The notes: generated by a model from the letters alone, not told the origin. Shown: positions 17,070 to 26,220, counted from the stretch's first letter. The stretch: 64,000 bases of DNA from Natronococcus sp. CG52 (GCF_023913515.1 NZ_CP099391.1:930001-994000), one strand, 5' to 3'. Translations and numbers: made by a program.

Positions 17070-18167
17070 ATGGGAGAGATTAACTTGCAAACCCCGGAGG
17101 GACGAGCCGAAGCCTTGCGTCGGATGCTGACGATCCGTGCGTTCGACTCGGAAGCGGGCGACCGGTTCGCGGACGGCGAGATTCCGGGGTTCGTCCACCT
17201 CTACATCGGAGAGGAGGCGGTCGGCGTCGGGACCTGCGCGGCGCTCGAGGACGACGACTACATCGCGAGCACGCACCGCGGCCACGGCCACTGCATCGCG
17301 AAGGGACTGGATCCGAAGTACATGATGGCTGAGCTCTACGGGAAAGCCGAGGGCTACTGCAACGGGAAGGGCGGATCGATGCACATCGCCGACGTCGACG
17401 CCGGAATGCTCGGCGCGAACGGGATCGTCGGCGCCGGACCGCCGCTCGCGACCGGCGCGGCGCTGTCGATCGACTACCAGGACCGCGATCAGGTCGCCGT
17501 CGGCTTCCTCGGCGACGGCGCCGTCGCCCAGGGCCAGGTACACGAGGCGATCAACCTCGCGGCGACCTGGGATCTGCCGGCGATCTTCGTCGTCGAGAAC
17601 AACCAGTACGGCGAGGCGACGCCGGTTGACAAACAGCACAACGTCGACAACCTGAGCGACACCGCACAGGCACACGACATCCCGGGACTGACCGTCGACG
17701 GGATGGACGTCACCGCGGTCGCGGAGGCCATCGGCGAGGCTCGAGCGCGCGCCCGGAACGGCGACGGGCCGACGCTCGTCGAAGCCGAGACCTACCGGTA
17801 TCGCGGCCACTACGAGGGCGACGAGGAGCCGTACCGGGACGACGAGGAGATCGAACGCTGGCAGGATCGGGATCCGATCGAGTCGTTCAGGGATCGGCTG
17901 ATCGATCGCGGCGAGCTCACCGCCGAGGAGTTCGACGAGCTGGAGGCCGAGATCGAAGCCGAAATCGAGGCGGCGGTCGAGTACGCCCAGGAGGCCGACG
18001 AGCCGATGCCCGACGAGGCGTACGACGATATGTTCGCCGAGACGCCGCCGGAGATCGAACGGTTCGCGACGGCCGCCCGGACGGACGGCGGTGAGCGGAC
18101 CGCCAGTTCGCGATCCTCGTCGGAGCCGCGCTCCGACGGCGGCCGCCCCGGAGGTGACCGACGATGA
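17070..18167 (+). CDS. 2-oxoacid (acetoin-type) dehydrogenase E1 alpha subunit (set 2)
   Basis: 365 aa. The ThDP motif is canonical: GDG at 148-150 and NN at 177-178, with STHRGHGHCIAKG and NGKGGSMHIAD upstream, a combination typical of acetoin dehydrogenase AcoA. The C-terminal ~25 residues (after the ERFATAARTDG stretch) are Ser/Arg/Gly-rich and look like a disordered tail. The stop overlaps the beta-subunit ATG by 4 nt, and an AcoX-like gene follows, which supports an acetoin or related acyloin substrate by analogy with bacterial aco operons. Confidence 0.88.
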   Translation: MGEINLQTPEGRAEALRRMLTIRAFDSEAGDRFADGEIPGFVHLYIGEEAVGVGTCAALEDDDYIASTHRGHGHCIAKGLDPKYMMAELYGKAEGYCNGKGGSMHIADVDAGMLGANGIVGAGPPLATGAALSIDYQDRDQVAVGFLGDGAVAQGQVHEAINLAATWDLPAIFVVENNQYGEATPVDKQHNVDNLSDTAQAHDIPGLTVDGMDVTAVAEAIGEARARARNGDGPTLVEAETYRYRGHYEGDEEPYRDDEEIERWQDRDPIESFRDRLIDRGELTAEEFDELEAEIEAEIEAAVEYAQEADEPMPDEAYDDMFAETPPEIERFATAARTDGGERTASSRSSSEPRSDGGRPGGDRR

Positions 18168-19171
18168 CCGCACAGACCGAAGCCGAACTCGAGACCGAAA
18201 CGGAGACGATGACCGTCCGAGAGGCAATCCGGCAGGCCCTCCGAGAGGAACTCGACCGCGACGAAGACGTCTACCTCATGGGCGAGGACATCGGGCTGTT
18301 CGGCGGCGTCCTCGAGGTGACCGGCGACCTCTACGAGGAGTTCGGCGAAGAGCGCGTCCGCGACACGCCGATCAGCGAAGCCGGCTTCATGGGCGCGGCG
18401 ACGGGCGCGGCGGCGACCGGCACCCGACCGGTCGTCGAACTCATGTTCTCGGACTTCGCGGGCGTCTCGATGGAACAGATCATGAATCAGATGGCGAAGA
18501 TGCGCTACATGTTCGGCGGGAAAGCCGAGATGCCCGTGACGGTTCGCACGACGGAGGGCGGCGGGATGGGCGCCGCGAGTCAGCACTCGGGGACAATCCA
18601 CACCTGGATCGGCCACTTCCCCGGCCTGAAAGCTGTCACTCCCGGCACCGCCGCAGCCGCGAAGGGGCTGACGAAGGCCGCGATCCGATCGGACGATCCC
18701 GTCTTCGTCTTCGAGAACAAGATGATCTACGAGCAGAAGGGCGCGGTGCCGACCGACGAGGAGTTTACGGTGCCGATCGGCGAGGCCGCGGTCGAACGCG
18801 AGGGCGAGGACGCTACCGTCGTTGCGACTCAACGTCTCGTCGGTGAGTCCCTGCAGACCGCCGAGAGTCTGGCCGGCGACGTCGACACCGAGGTGATCGA
18901 CGCCCGCTCGCTGTACCCCCTCGACACCGAGACGATCGTCGAGAGCGTCCGGAAGACCGGGCGACTCATCGTCGCCGACGAGAGTCCGCTGTCCTACGGC
19001 ACGCACGCCGAAATCGTCGCGCGGGTCCAGGAGGAGGCGTTCTTCAGCCTCGACGCGCCCATCCAGCGCGTCGGGACGCCCGACACGCACGTTCCGTTCA
19101 GCCCGCCCCTCGAGCAGGAGGTGCTGCCGGACGGCGACGACGTGCGCGAAGCGATCGAGCGAGTGACCTGA
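18164..19171 (+). CDS. 2-oxoacid (acetoin-type) dehydrogenase E1 beta subunit (set 2)
   Basis: 335 aa with the E1 beta hallmarks MGEDIGLFGG, ISEAGFMGAATGAA, ELMFSDFAG, and the C-terminal transketolase domain (TEVIDARSLYPLDTETIVES; GRLIVADESPLSYGTHAEI). Partner of the overlapping alpha subunit. The acyl group should pass to the lipoyl domain of the E2-OsmC protein encoded convergently at 20218. E3 (dihydrolipoamide dehydrogenase) is not in the window. Confidence 0.88.
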   Translation: MTAQTEAELETETETMTVREAIRQALREELDRDEDVYLMGEDIGLFGGVLEVTGDLYEEFGEERVRDTPISEAGFMGAATGAAATGTRPVVELMFSDFAGVSMEQIMNQMAKMRYMFGGKAEMPVTVRTTEGGGMGAASQHSGTIHTWIGHFPGLKAVTPGTAAAAKGLTKAAIRSDDPVFVFENKMIYEQKGAVPTDEEFTVPIGEAAVEREGEDATVVATQRLVGESLQTAESLAGDVDTEVIDARSLYPLDTETIVESVRKTGRLIVADESPLSYGTHAEIVARVQEEAFFSLDAPIQRVGTPDTHVPFSPPLEQEVLPDGDDVREAIERVT

Positions 19172-19174
19172 CTC

Positions 19175-20197
19175 GTGGCTCGCGTCGGACTGATCGGCAA
19201 CCCCGCCGCCGGTCGCGACATCCGTCGTCTCACCGGCGGCGCCAGCGTCGTCGACAACTACGCGAAGCGCCGGGTCGCGGAGTGCGTTCTCGCCGGGCTA
19301 GCGGCGGTGGTCGAGCCGCCGGACGTACGGGTCATGCCGGATCGGGCGGGGATCGCCGATCACGCGATCGACGAATCGCCAGCGGTGATCGACGCGACGA
19401 CTCTCGAGGTGCCGGCCGAGGGAACGGCAGCCGACACGCGACGGGCGGCGGCCCGGTTTCGCGAGTCGGCCGATGCCGTCGTCGTTCTTGGCGGTGACGG
19501 GACGACCCGCGACGTCGCGCGCGAAATTGGCGACGTTCCGGTCGTCGCCGTTTCCACCGGAACGAACAACGTCGTGCCGACGCCGGTCGACGGGACCGTC
19601 GCGGGAGTCGCCGCGGCGCTCGTCGCGACGGGCGCCGCGCCGCCGGACGCCGTAACCGACCGACACGGGATGGTCGAAGCGCGAGCCGAGACGGTGACCG
19701 GCGACCGGCGGCTGTCGGCGCTCGCGGCCGCCGAAATCTCCTCGTGCTCGTTCGTCGGGACGCGAGCGCTGCTCGATCCGGGGGATCTGCGCGGCGGCGT
19801 CGTCTCGCGGGCCCATCCGGGGGACATCGGTCTCGCCGCCGTCGCCGGAGCGGTCGAGACTGTCGCGCCCGAGGACCCCGGCGGCGTCGCGCTCCGGCTA
19901 ACCGACCCCGCCGACGCCTCGCGAACCGTTCGGGCGGTTCTCGCACCCGGCGTCACGGCGACCGTCGGAATCGCGTCGGTCGAGCGCCTCGAGTGGAACG
20001 ACTCCGTTCGGTTCGACGTTCCGGACGGAGTCGTCGGTGCCGACGGCGAGCGCGAACTCGAACTGACGGAGACGACGGCCGAACTGCAGGTGGTTCCTGA
20101 CGGTCCGCGGCTCGTCGACGTCGACGCGGCGCTCGAAGCCGGGGCCGACGCCGACGCGTTCGAACCAACCCGTCGGCTACCGTCGACCGAGGACTGA
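19175..20197 (+). CDS. AcoX-like protein, ATP-NAD kinase family
   Basis: 340 aa from GTG (VARVGLIGNPAAGRDIRRL). It has the NAD-kinase-fold motif GGDGTTRDVA (~110) and a STGTNNVVP segment. COG3199-type proteins called AcoX accompany acetoin dehydrogenase genes in bacteria, although their reaction is not established. It begins 3 nt after the E1 beta stop and so is co-transcribed. A second COG3199-like protein is at 40268. It could phosphorylate NAD or a sugar-like substrate. Confidence 0.72.
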   Translation: MARVGLIGNPAAGRDIRRLTGGASVVDNYAKRRVAECVLAGLAAVVEPPDVRVMPDRAGIADHAIDESPAVIDATTLEVPAEGTAADTRRAAARFRESADAVVVLGGDGTTRDVAREIGDVPVVAVSTGTNNVVPTPVDGTVAGVAAALVATGAAPPDAVTDRHGMVEARAETVTGDRRLSALAAAEISSCSFVGTRALLDPGDLRGGVVSRAHPGDIGLAAVAGAVETVAPEDPGGVALRLTDPADASRTVRAVLAPGVTATVGIASVERLEWNDSVRFDVPDGVVGADGERELELTETTAELQVVPDGPRLVDVDAALEAGADADAFEPTRRLPSTED

Positions 20198-20217
20198 GGC
20201 GGGTCCGAGAGCCCGGA

Positions 20218-22032
20218 TCAGGTTCGCTCCCAGGTGATTTCGACGGAGAGATCGTCCCGAAGCAGTTGCGAGACGTGACAGCCCCGCTCGCCGAGGTCGA
20301 CGATGCGATCCACCGTCTCGTCGTCGGCGTCGGTCTCGAGTCTGACCGTCGCCTCGAGGCGCTCGACCGAACCGCGTTCGGGGTCGGCGTCGGTCGTGAC
20401 GTCGATCGCGTCGACCGAGGCGTCGCGTTTGTCCGCCTGAAACCGGACGCTCAGCGAGAGACACGAGGCGAGGGCGCCGAGGAAGACGTCGACGGGCGTC
20501 GGTCCCGTCTCCGAGCCTCCGGCGTCCTCGGGCTCGTCGAACGACCACTCGAACGAGCCGGCTTCGATCGTCCCGCCCATCCCCTCGGGATTACGCGCAG
20601 TGACGGCCCGTCCGGGCATTTCGGGGCCGTCGATCGCTGCGCTCTCGGTGCACTCGCGTCCGATTTCGTCCGGGAGCAGCGGCCACGGATCCTCGAGGTG
20701 ATCGACCAGAGTCTCGAGGAACCTGGCGGCGTCGGCGCCGTCGACGACGCGGTGGTCGAAGGAGAGATCGAGTGGAAGTCGTCGTTGCCACTCCACCTCG
20801 TCGGTCGCGTCCTGAACGGGCGTCTCCGCGACGGCGCCGACGCCGAGGATGGCGACCTGCGGCGGGTTGATGATCGGATCGAACGATTCGACCCCGAGAA
20901 CGCCGAGGTTCGTCACCGTGAACGTCCCACCCTGTAACTCGTTCATCGTGTACGCCCCCTCGGTCGCCGCCCGGACGAGGTCTCGGCGCTCGGTCGCGAT
21001 CGACTCGAGCGATTTACCGCCGACGTCCCGGAGCACCGGCGCGATAAGCCCCTGGTCGATATCCACGGCCACGCCGACGTTGTGTTCCGTCCAGATGCGG
21101 TGTACGTCGTCCTCGAACGTCGCGTTGAACGCGGGATGTTCCTCCAGCGCCGCGGACACCGCGAGCAAGAGCACGTCCTGGACGGAGACGTCCGTCCCGA
21201 GACTGGCGTCAGCGGCGTCAGCGGTGGCGAACAGCTCCTCGGCGTCGGCTTCGCGGTGAACCGTTACGTGAACGGCTTCCCGATAACTCTCGCCGAGTCT
21301 CGAGGCGATCGTTCGGCGCATTCCGTCGAACGGGCGCTCCTCGACGAGGTTCCGTCCGAAATCGTCAGTCGAACCCGCCGCGTCCTCGACGTCCGCTTCG
21401 GTAATCGATCCCTGAAAGCCCGTTCCGTCGACGGTTGCGAGGTCGACGCCGAGTTCCTCGGCGCGTTTTCGCGCCCGCGGCGACGCATCGACGTCCGGTT
21501 CCCCTCGTTTTCCGCCGGATCCGGCCGCGTTCTCGACGTCGTCTTCGGTAACCGCTCCGTCGTATCCGGTTCCCTCGACGCGATCGAGGTCGACGTCGAG
21601 TTCCTCGGCGCGTTTTCGAGCTCGCGGGGAGATCTTGCGATCGGCAGCGGTCGGCTGCGATCCGGTTGCACGCTCGATTTCGGCGGCCGGGTCTCTCTCG
21701 TCGTCGGTCGCGGAATCAGACGGATCGGTGCTCGCCTCGTCAGTTGCCTCGAGATCCGCCGTCGCTTCCGATTCGAGGTCGCCGGTGTCGCCGTCGGCGG
21801 GAGCGACGATCCCGATCGGCGTCCCCGGTGGCACGGACTCGCCCTCCTCGAGATAGGTCCGGTGGAGGACGCCGTTCTCTCGGGCCTCGACTTCGGCGAC
21901 GCTCTTCTCGGATTCGACTTCGGCGATAACTTCTCCCTCCTCGACCGTAGATCCCTCGCCGATTGTCCACTCCAGTAACTCTCCGCGTTCCATCTCCAAT
22001 CCGAGCTTCGGCATCCTGACAACGTATCCCAT
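20218..22032 (-). CDS. E2 acyltransferase with two subunit-binding domains and a C-terminal OsmC/Ohr domain
   Basis: 604 aa. Domains in order: lipoyl domain 1-78 with acceptor Lys43 in ESEKS; acidic linker 79-130; two peripheral subunit-binding domains at ~134-168 and ~183-218, both opening SPRARKRAEEL; acyltransferase core ~230-455 with the catalytic DHRVVDG (His427, Asp431); and OsmC-like domain ~470-604 with GRAVTARNPEG, Cys524 in GALASCLSLSV and Cys585 in ERGCHVSQLL, the two redox cysteines of the OsmC/Ohr family. The protein should form the core of a 2-oxoacid dehydrogenase complex with E1 set 2, whose genes converge on it with a 20-nt gap. The OsmC domain is unusual. The chosen ATG gives MGYVVRMPKLGLEM; a longer in-frame start seven codons upstream adds MVVSFWV. 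Confidence 0.88.
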   Translation of the reverse strand: MGYVVRMPKLGLEMERGELLEWTIGEGSTVEEGEVIAEVESEKSVAEVEARENGVLHRTYLEEGESVPPGTPIGIVAPADGDTGDLESEATADLEATDEASTDPSDSATDDERDPAAEIERATGSQPTAADRKISPRARKRAEELDVDLDRVEGTGYDGAVTEDDVENAAGSGGKRGEPDVDASPRARKRAEELGVDLATVDGTGFQGSITEADVEDAAGSTDDFGRNLVEERPFDGMRRTIASRLGESYREAVHVTVHREADAEELFATADAADASLGTDVSVQDVLLLAVSAALEEHPAFNATFEDDVHRIWTEHNVGVAVDIDQGLIAPVLRDVGGKSLESIATERRDLVRAATEGAYTMNELQGGTFTVTNLGVLGVESFDPIINPPQVAILGVGAVAETPVQDATDEVEWQRRLPLDLSFDHRVVDGADAARFLETLVDHLEDPWPLLPDEIGRECTESAAIDGPEMPGRAVTARNPEGMGGTIEAGSFEWSFDEPEDAGGSETGPTPVDVFLGALASCLSLSVRFQADKRDASVDAIDVTTDADPERGSVERLEATVRLETDADDETVDRIVDLGERGCHVSQLLRDDLSVEITWERT

Positions 22033-22168
22033 GACCCAAAATGACACAACCACCGCATAAAGCGTATCGATGGAACGAACGGGCGGTACTCCGCTCCGTC
22101 ACCGAACTGTGATCGAGGTCTTCGAAACCGCCGATGTTTGCCCCCATCGTCGATTATAGATCGTTATT

Positions 22169-22180
22169 TTTGTAAACAAA
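22169..22180. promoter_or_regulatory. AT-rich short dyad upstream of korAB
   Basis: TTTGT-AA-ACAAA in the AT-rich region between the divergent E2-OsmC and korA genes, next to ACTATAAGG, a TATA-like element. A possible binding site for a dimeric regulator such as the Lrp protein encoded downstream of korB. Confidence 0.25.
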
Positions 22181-22312
22181 CTATAAGGGAGGGAGAGATA
22201 AATTGGATGATTGCTCATTCTTCACGATAGATGCATGGCAATCTATAGCAAAGGCTTTAGGCACGGTGAGACCAAATTTTGGATACCGCTGGCCAACTGG
22301 CCACTGATCTCA

Positions 22313-24214
22313 ATGAGCGACGAAGAACTCATCTGGCGAGTCTCAGGCGGTTCCGGAGACGGAATCGACTCGACGAGTCAGAACTTCGCGAAGGCGCTGA
22401 TGCGCTCGGGGCTCGACGTATTCACACACCGACACTATCCATCACGGATCCGTGGCGGCCACACGTACGTCGAGATTCGAGCCGCAGGCCACGAGGTACA
22501 GTCACGGGGCGACGGGTACAACTTCCTCCTCGCGCTCGGGGACTCGTTTGCCCGCAACCCGCAAGAAGAAGCATACTACGGCAACGAGGAGATCAAGCCG
22601 CTCTCGGAGAACCTCGACGAACTCCGGGAAGGGGGCGTCATCGTCTACGACGAGGGTCTCCTCACCGAGGACGACGTCGCGGAACTCGACCTCGAGGAGC
22701 GCGCCGAGGAGAACGACTGGCACGTCTACCCGGTCGATCTCCGCGGTCTCGCCAAGGAGCACGGCCGCGAGGTTATGCGTAACACCGCCGGCGTCGGTAT
22801 CACGGCGGGACTGCTCGACATGGAACTCGAGCACATCGAGGACCTGATGTCCGACGCGATGGGCGGAGACGTCCTCGAGGCCAACCTCGAGATTCTCCAC
22901 GAAGCCTACGAGATGGTGGGCGACGAGATCGAGGTCGAACACGACCTCCGCGCCCCGACGGGCGAACACGACACCGAGCAGGCGCTGCTGTCCGGGTCGA
23001 ACGCGATCGCCTACGGCGCGATCGACGGTGGCTGTCGGTTCATCGCCGGCTACCCGATGACGCCGTGGACGGACGTCTTCACCATTCTCAGCCAGAACTT
23101 TCCCGACATCGGTGGCGTCTCCGAGCAGGTCGAAGACGAGATCGCCGCCGCCGCGCTCGCCGTCGGTGCGAGCCACGCCGGTGCGAAGGCCATGTCCGGT
23201 TCCTCCGGCGGTGGCTTCGCGCTGATGAGCGAACCGCTCGGTCTCGCCGAGATGACCGAGACGCCGCTCGTGCTGGTCGAATCGATGCGCGCCGGTCCCT
23301 CGACGGGGATGCCGACGAAGCCCGAGCAGGGCGACCTCGAGTTCGTCCTCTACACGAGTCAGGGCGACTCCTCGCGCGTCGTCTTCGCGCCCGGAAACAT
23401 CGAAGAGGCCTACGAACAGACGCGTCTGGCGTTCCACATCGCCTGGGAGTACCAGATTCCCACGATCATCATCTACGACCAGAAGCTCTCGGGTGAGAAC
23501 AAGAACGTCGACGTCGAGTTCTTCGACCGCGAACCCGAACCGGGTCTGGGATCGACGCTCACCGAAGAGGAACTCGCGGAGGCCGCACACGACAACTCTG
23601 GAAAGTTCAAGCGCTTCCAGCACGAGAGCGAGAACGGCGTCAGCCCGCGCTCGCTGCCCGGCCAGAAGGACGGTCGCTACCTCGCAACCGGTAACGAACA
23701 CAGTCCCGTCGGTCACATCAGCGAGGACCCCGACAACCGCGTCTACCAGATGGACCGTCGGATGCAGAAACTCGAGTCCATCCGGACGGAACTCGAAGAG
23801 GAACACGAGTCCAACCAGACCTACTTCGGCGAGGACGACGCCGAGTACGGGATCATCACGTGGGGCTCGAGTCAGGGCGCAGTTCAGGAAGCCGTCGAGC
23901 GCCTGAACGAGCAGGGCCACTCCGTAAAGGGTCTCAGCGTCTCCGACATGATGCCGTTCGCCGAGACCGAGGTGACGGAATTCCTCGAGAGCGTCGACGA
24001 GGCGATGGTCGTCGAGATGAACGCGACCGCCCAGTTCCGCGGCCTGATCCAGAAGGAACTCGGTCGCTTCGGCGAGAAGATGACCAGTCTCCTCAAGTAC
24101 AACGGGAACCCGTTCGAACCTGCCGAGATCGTCGAGGGTTACGAGGTCAACGTCGCCGACGAGGACCGCGAACCGACCGCACAGGTACGAATCGAACCCG
24201 CTGCAGGTGACTAA
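22313..24214 (+). CDS. korA: 2-oxoacid:ferredoxin oxidoreductase, alpha subunit (fused gamma-alpha)
   Basis: 633 aa. An N-terminal gamma-type domain (GGSGDGIDSTSQNFAKALMR; HYPSRIRGGHTYVEIR) is fused to the alpha domain (GGCRFIAGYPMTPWTD; QVEDEIAAAALAVGASHAGAK; RAGPSTGMPTKPEQGDL), the usual haloarchaeal arrangement. With KorB it oxidatively decarboxylates 2-oxoglutarate (or another 2-oxoacid) and reduces ferredoxin, the route haloarchaea use in the TCA cycle. The start is the ATG giving MSDEELIWRVSGG. A longer frame to the region near 22234 adds hydrophobic residues foreign to the family. Confidence 0.92.
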   Translation: MSDEELIWRVSGGSGDGIDSTSQNFAKALMRSGLDVFTHRHYPSRIRGGHTYVEIRAAGHEVQSRGDGYNFLLALGDSFARNPQEEAYYGNEEIKPLSENLDELREGGVIVYDEGLLTEDDVAELDLEERAEENDWHVYPVDLRGLAKEHGREVMRNTAGVGITAGLLDMELEHIEDLMSDAMGGDVLEANLEILHEAYEMVGDEIEVEHDLRAPTGEHDTEQALLSGSNAIAYGAIDGGCRFIAGYPMTPWTDVFTILSQNFPDIGGVSEQVEDEIAAAALAVGASHAGAKAMSGSSGGGFALMSEPLGLAEMTETPLVLVESMRAGPSTGMPTKPEQGDLEFVLYTSQGDSSRVVFAPGNIEEAYEQTRLAFHIAWEYQIPTIIIYDQKLSGENKNVDVEFFDREPEPGLGSTLTEEELAEAAHDNSGKFKRFQHESENGVSPRSLPGQKDGRYLATGNEHSPVGHISEDPDNRVYQMDRRMQKLESIRTELEEEHESNQTYFGEDDAEYGIITWGSSQGAVQEAVERLNEQGHSVKGLSVSDMMPFAETEVTEFLESVDEAMVVEMNATAQFRGLIQKELGRFGEKMTSLLKYNGNPFEPAEIVEGYEVNVADEDREPTAQVRIEPAAGD

Positions 24215-24216
24215 TC

Positions 24217-25152
24217 ATGAGTGCATTCAACGCAATCGGTGAAGAACGAGAGATCGACCGGGACGAGTTCACTCCCGGCGTCGAACCGCAGCCGACCTGG
24301 TGTCCGGGTTGTGGCGACTTCGGCGTCCTGAAGTCGCTGAAACAGGCGCTCCCGGAGGTCGGCAAGAATCCTGAAGAGGTGCTGACCGTCACCGGGATCG
24401 GCTGTTCGGGCAAGCTGAACAGCTATCTGGACACGTACGGCTTCCACACGATCCACGGCCGTTCGCTGCCCGTGGCCCGCGCCGCGAAGCTCGCGAACCC
24501 CGAGGTCGAAGTGATCGCGGCCGGCGGCGACGGCGACGGCTACGGTATCGGCGGGAACCACTTCATCCACACGGCCCGGGAGAACCACGATATGACCTAC
24601 ATCGTGTTTAACAACGAGATCTTCGGGCTGACGAAGGGACAGACATCCCCGACCAGCCCCAAGGGCCACAAGTCCAAGACCCAGCCGTCCGGCAGCGCGA
24701 AGTCGCCGCTTCGTCCGCTGTCGCTGTCGCTGAACGCCGGCGCGACGTACGTCGCGCGAACGGCCGCCGTCAACCCCAACCAAGCCAAGGAGATCATCAA
24801 GGAAGCGATCGAGCACGACGGCTTCGCCCACATCGACTTCCTGACCCAGTGCCCGACCTGGAACAAGGACGCGCGTCAGTACGTCCCGTACGTCGACGTC
24901 CAGGAGTCCGACGACTACGACTTCGACGTCCACGACCGGGAGGAAGCCGCGCGGATGATGCGCGAGACCGAGGACGTCCTCAACGAGGGCACCGTCCTCA
25001 CCGGCCGGTATTACGTCGACGACGAGAGCCCCTCCTACACCCAGGAGAAGCAGGCCGTCGGCGAGATGCCCGAGCAGCCGATCGCCGAGCGCTACTTCGA
25101 CGAGGACGGCGAGTGGGAGCGCAGCTACGACCTGCTCGACCGGCACAAGTAG
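24217..25152 (+). CDS. korB: 2-oxoacid:ferredoxin oxidoreductase, beta subunit
   Basis: 311 aa. Cysteine ligands for the 4Fe-4S cluster are seen in PTWCPGCGDFG (CxxC), GIGCSGKL and TQCPTW. The ThDP site is GGDGDGYGIGGNHFIHTA. Begins 2 nt after korA. The glycine- and serine-rich loop near TSPTSPKGHKSKTQPSGS is the usual substrate/CoA loop in Kor beta subunits. Electron acceptor is ferredoxin; no ferredoxin gene is adjacent. Confidence 0.93.
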   Translation: MSAFNAIGEEREIDRDEFTPGVEPQPTWCPGCGDFGVLKSLKQALPEVGKNPEEVLTVTGIGCSGKLNSYLDTYGFHTIHGRSLPVARAAKLANPEVEVIAAGGDGDGYGIGGNHFIHTARENHDMTYIVFNNEIFGLTKGQTSPTSPKGHKSKTQPSGSAKSPLRPLSLSLNAGATYVARTAAVNPNQAKEIIKEAIEHDGFAHIDFLTQCPTWNKDARQYVPYVDVQESDDYDFDVHDREEAARMMRETEDVLNEGTVLTGRYYVDDESPSYTQEKQAVGEMPEQPIAERYFDEDGEWERSYDLLDRHK

Positions 25153-25199
25153 ACTCGCGTTGCGATCTCTCTGATTCGTTTTCGCGGTTTTTTCGAACG

Positions 25200-25514
25200 C
25201 TACTCCCGGTAGCCGACGCCTCGAGCGAACAGCTTCGAGACGTAGCTCAACACGAGCAGCGCGACGATCAGCGCTCCGAGGGCGTACGGTTGGAATCCGT
25301 AGAGTATCTCGCGGATCGCGTAGCCGAGGACCAGCAGTCCCATGAGCAGCGCCGTCCCGCCGGCCCAGCGAGAGACGTACGCCGGATCGACAGACTCGTC
25401 GTAGTTGGAGTGGAGATCCGCACGTCCCCGGAAGGCGATGAGATAACCCAGATAGCAGATTGCGAGTCCGCAGAGCAGCCAGACGCCGCCGCTGATGAGG
25501 TTGTAGTCGACCAT
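25200..25514 (-). CDS. three-helix membrane protein, unknown function
   Basis: 104 aa with hydrophobic segments at about 8-28, 52-72 and 75-95, and a polar loop (FRGRADLHSNYDESVDPAYVS). The pattern resembles DUF3784-like small membrane proteins, though that is only a resemblance. It lies convergent to korB and divergent from the Lrp gene. Start is the ATG giving MVDYNLISGGVWLL. Confidence 0.6.
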   Translation of the reverse strand: MVDYNLISGGVWLLCGLAICYLGYLIAFRGRADLHSNYDESVDPAYVSRWAGGTALLMGLLVLGYAIREILYGFQPYALGALIVALLVLSYVSKLFARGVGYRE

Positions 25515-25632
25515 GCCGTTTCTCGAACGTGCGATCAGGGACCGAATAAGTCCGCCGGTCGGGATTGACGCGGCGGCTGAGATCCCCGTCTCGGACCGTC
25601 TTCGGTCACGCGAGCCGACGTTTTCGGATACA

Positions 25633-25642
25633 AAAGATATTT
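25633..25642 (+). promoter_or_regulatory. TATA-like element of the Lrp gene
   Basis: AAAGATATTT, 26-35 nt before the ATG, fits a leaderless haloarchaeal promoter. Confidence 0.45.
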
Positions 25643-25667
25643 TCCCGCCGGAGCAAAACAGAGTAGT

Positions 25668-26096
25668 ATGAGCACACAGGCGACGGAGGATCGCATCCTC
25701 GAGGTTCTCGAAGAGGATGCACAGGCGTCCTACGCCGAGATCGCCGACCGCGCGGGGGTCTCGAAGCCGACGGTCCGGAAGTACATCAACCAGCTCGAAG
25801 AGGAGGGGGTCATCGTCGGCTACTCGGCCGACGTCGACCCGAAGAAGCTCTCGAGCCAGACCATCGCGCTGGTCGGCGTCGACGTCGCGAGCGAACGCTA
25901 CGTCGAGGCGACGAAGGCGATCAAGGAACTCGAGGAGATCGAGGCGCTGTACAGTTCGAGCGGCGACCACATGCTGATGGCCGAGGTCCGCGCCGAGGAC
26001 GGCGACGCGCTCGGCGAGATCATCGCCGACGAACTGCTCGAGATCGAGGGTGTCACCGCGGCCCACCCCTCTTTCCTGCAGGAACGACTGAAGTAA
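25668..26096 (+). CDS. Lrp/AsnC-family transcriptional regulator
   Basis: 142 aa: N-terminal winged helix (ASYAEIADRAGVSKPTVRKYINQLEEEGVI, ~20-50) and C-terminal RAM effector domain (ALVGVDVASERYVEATKAIKEL; SGDHMLMAEVRAEDGDALGEII). Similar in form to the small haloarchaeal LrpA1-type regulators that act on amino-acid and central metabolism genes. Its place next to korAB and its own promoter suggest it may sense an amino acid and control neighbouring genes; this is inference. Confidence 0.85.
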   Translation: MSTQATEDRILEVLEEDAQASYAEIADRAGVSKPTVRKYINQLEEEGVIVGYSADVDPKKLSSQTIALVGVDVASERYVEATKAIKELEEIEALYSSSGDHMLMAEVRAEDGDALGEIIADELLEIEGVTAAHPSFLQERLK

Positions 26097-26220
26097 CGAT
26101 CACCGGCTGCACAGGACGCCGAACTGCCCCCGTCGCTCGTGAACCGTCGATTTCGTTCTCACCCGCTCGTCCCGCCGGATCCATACCGTGCCGGAGCGTA
26201 CGCAGATAGAGAGGACAATC

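Noticed and set aside
22211-22312. Upstream in-frame extension of korA
   Set aside because: The extra residues (AIYSKGFRHGETKFW) are unlike Kor alpha proteins, which begin near DEELIWR; the region is better read as leader/promoter.
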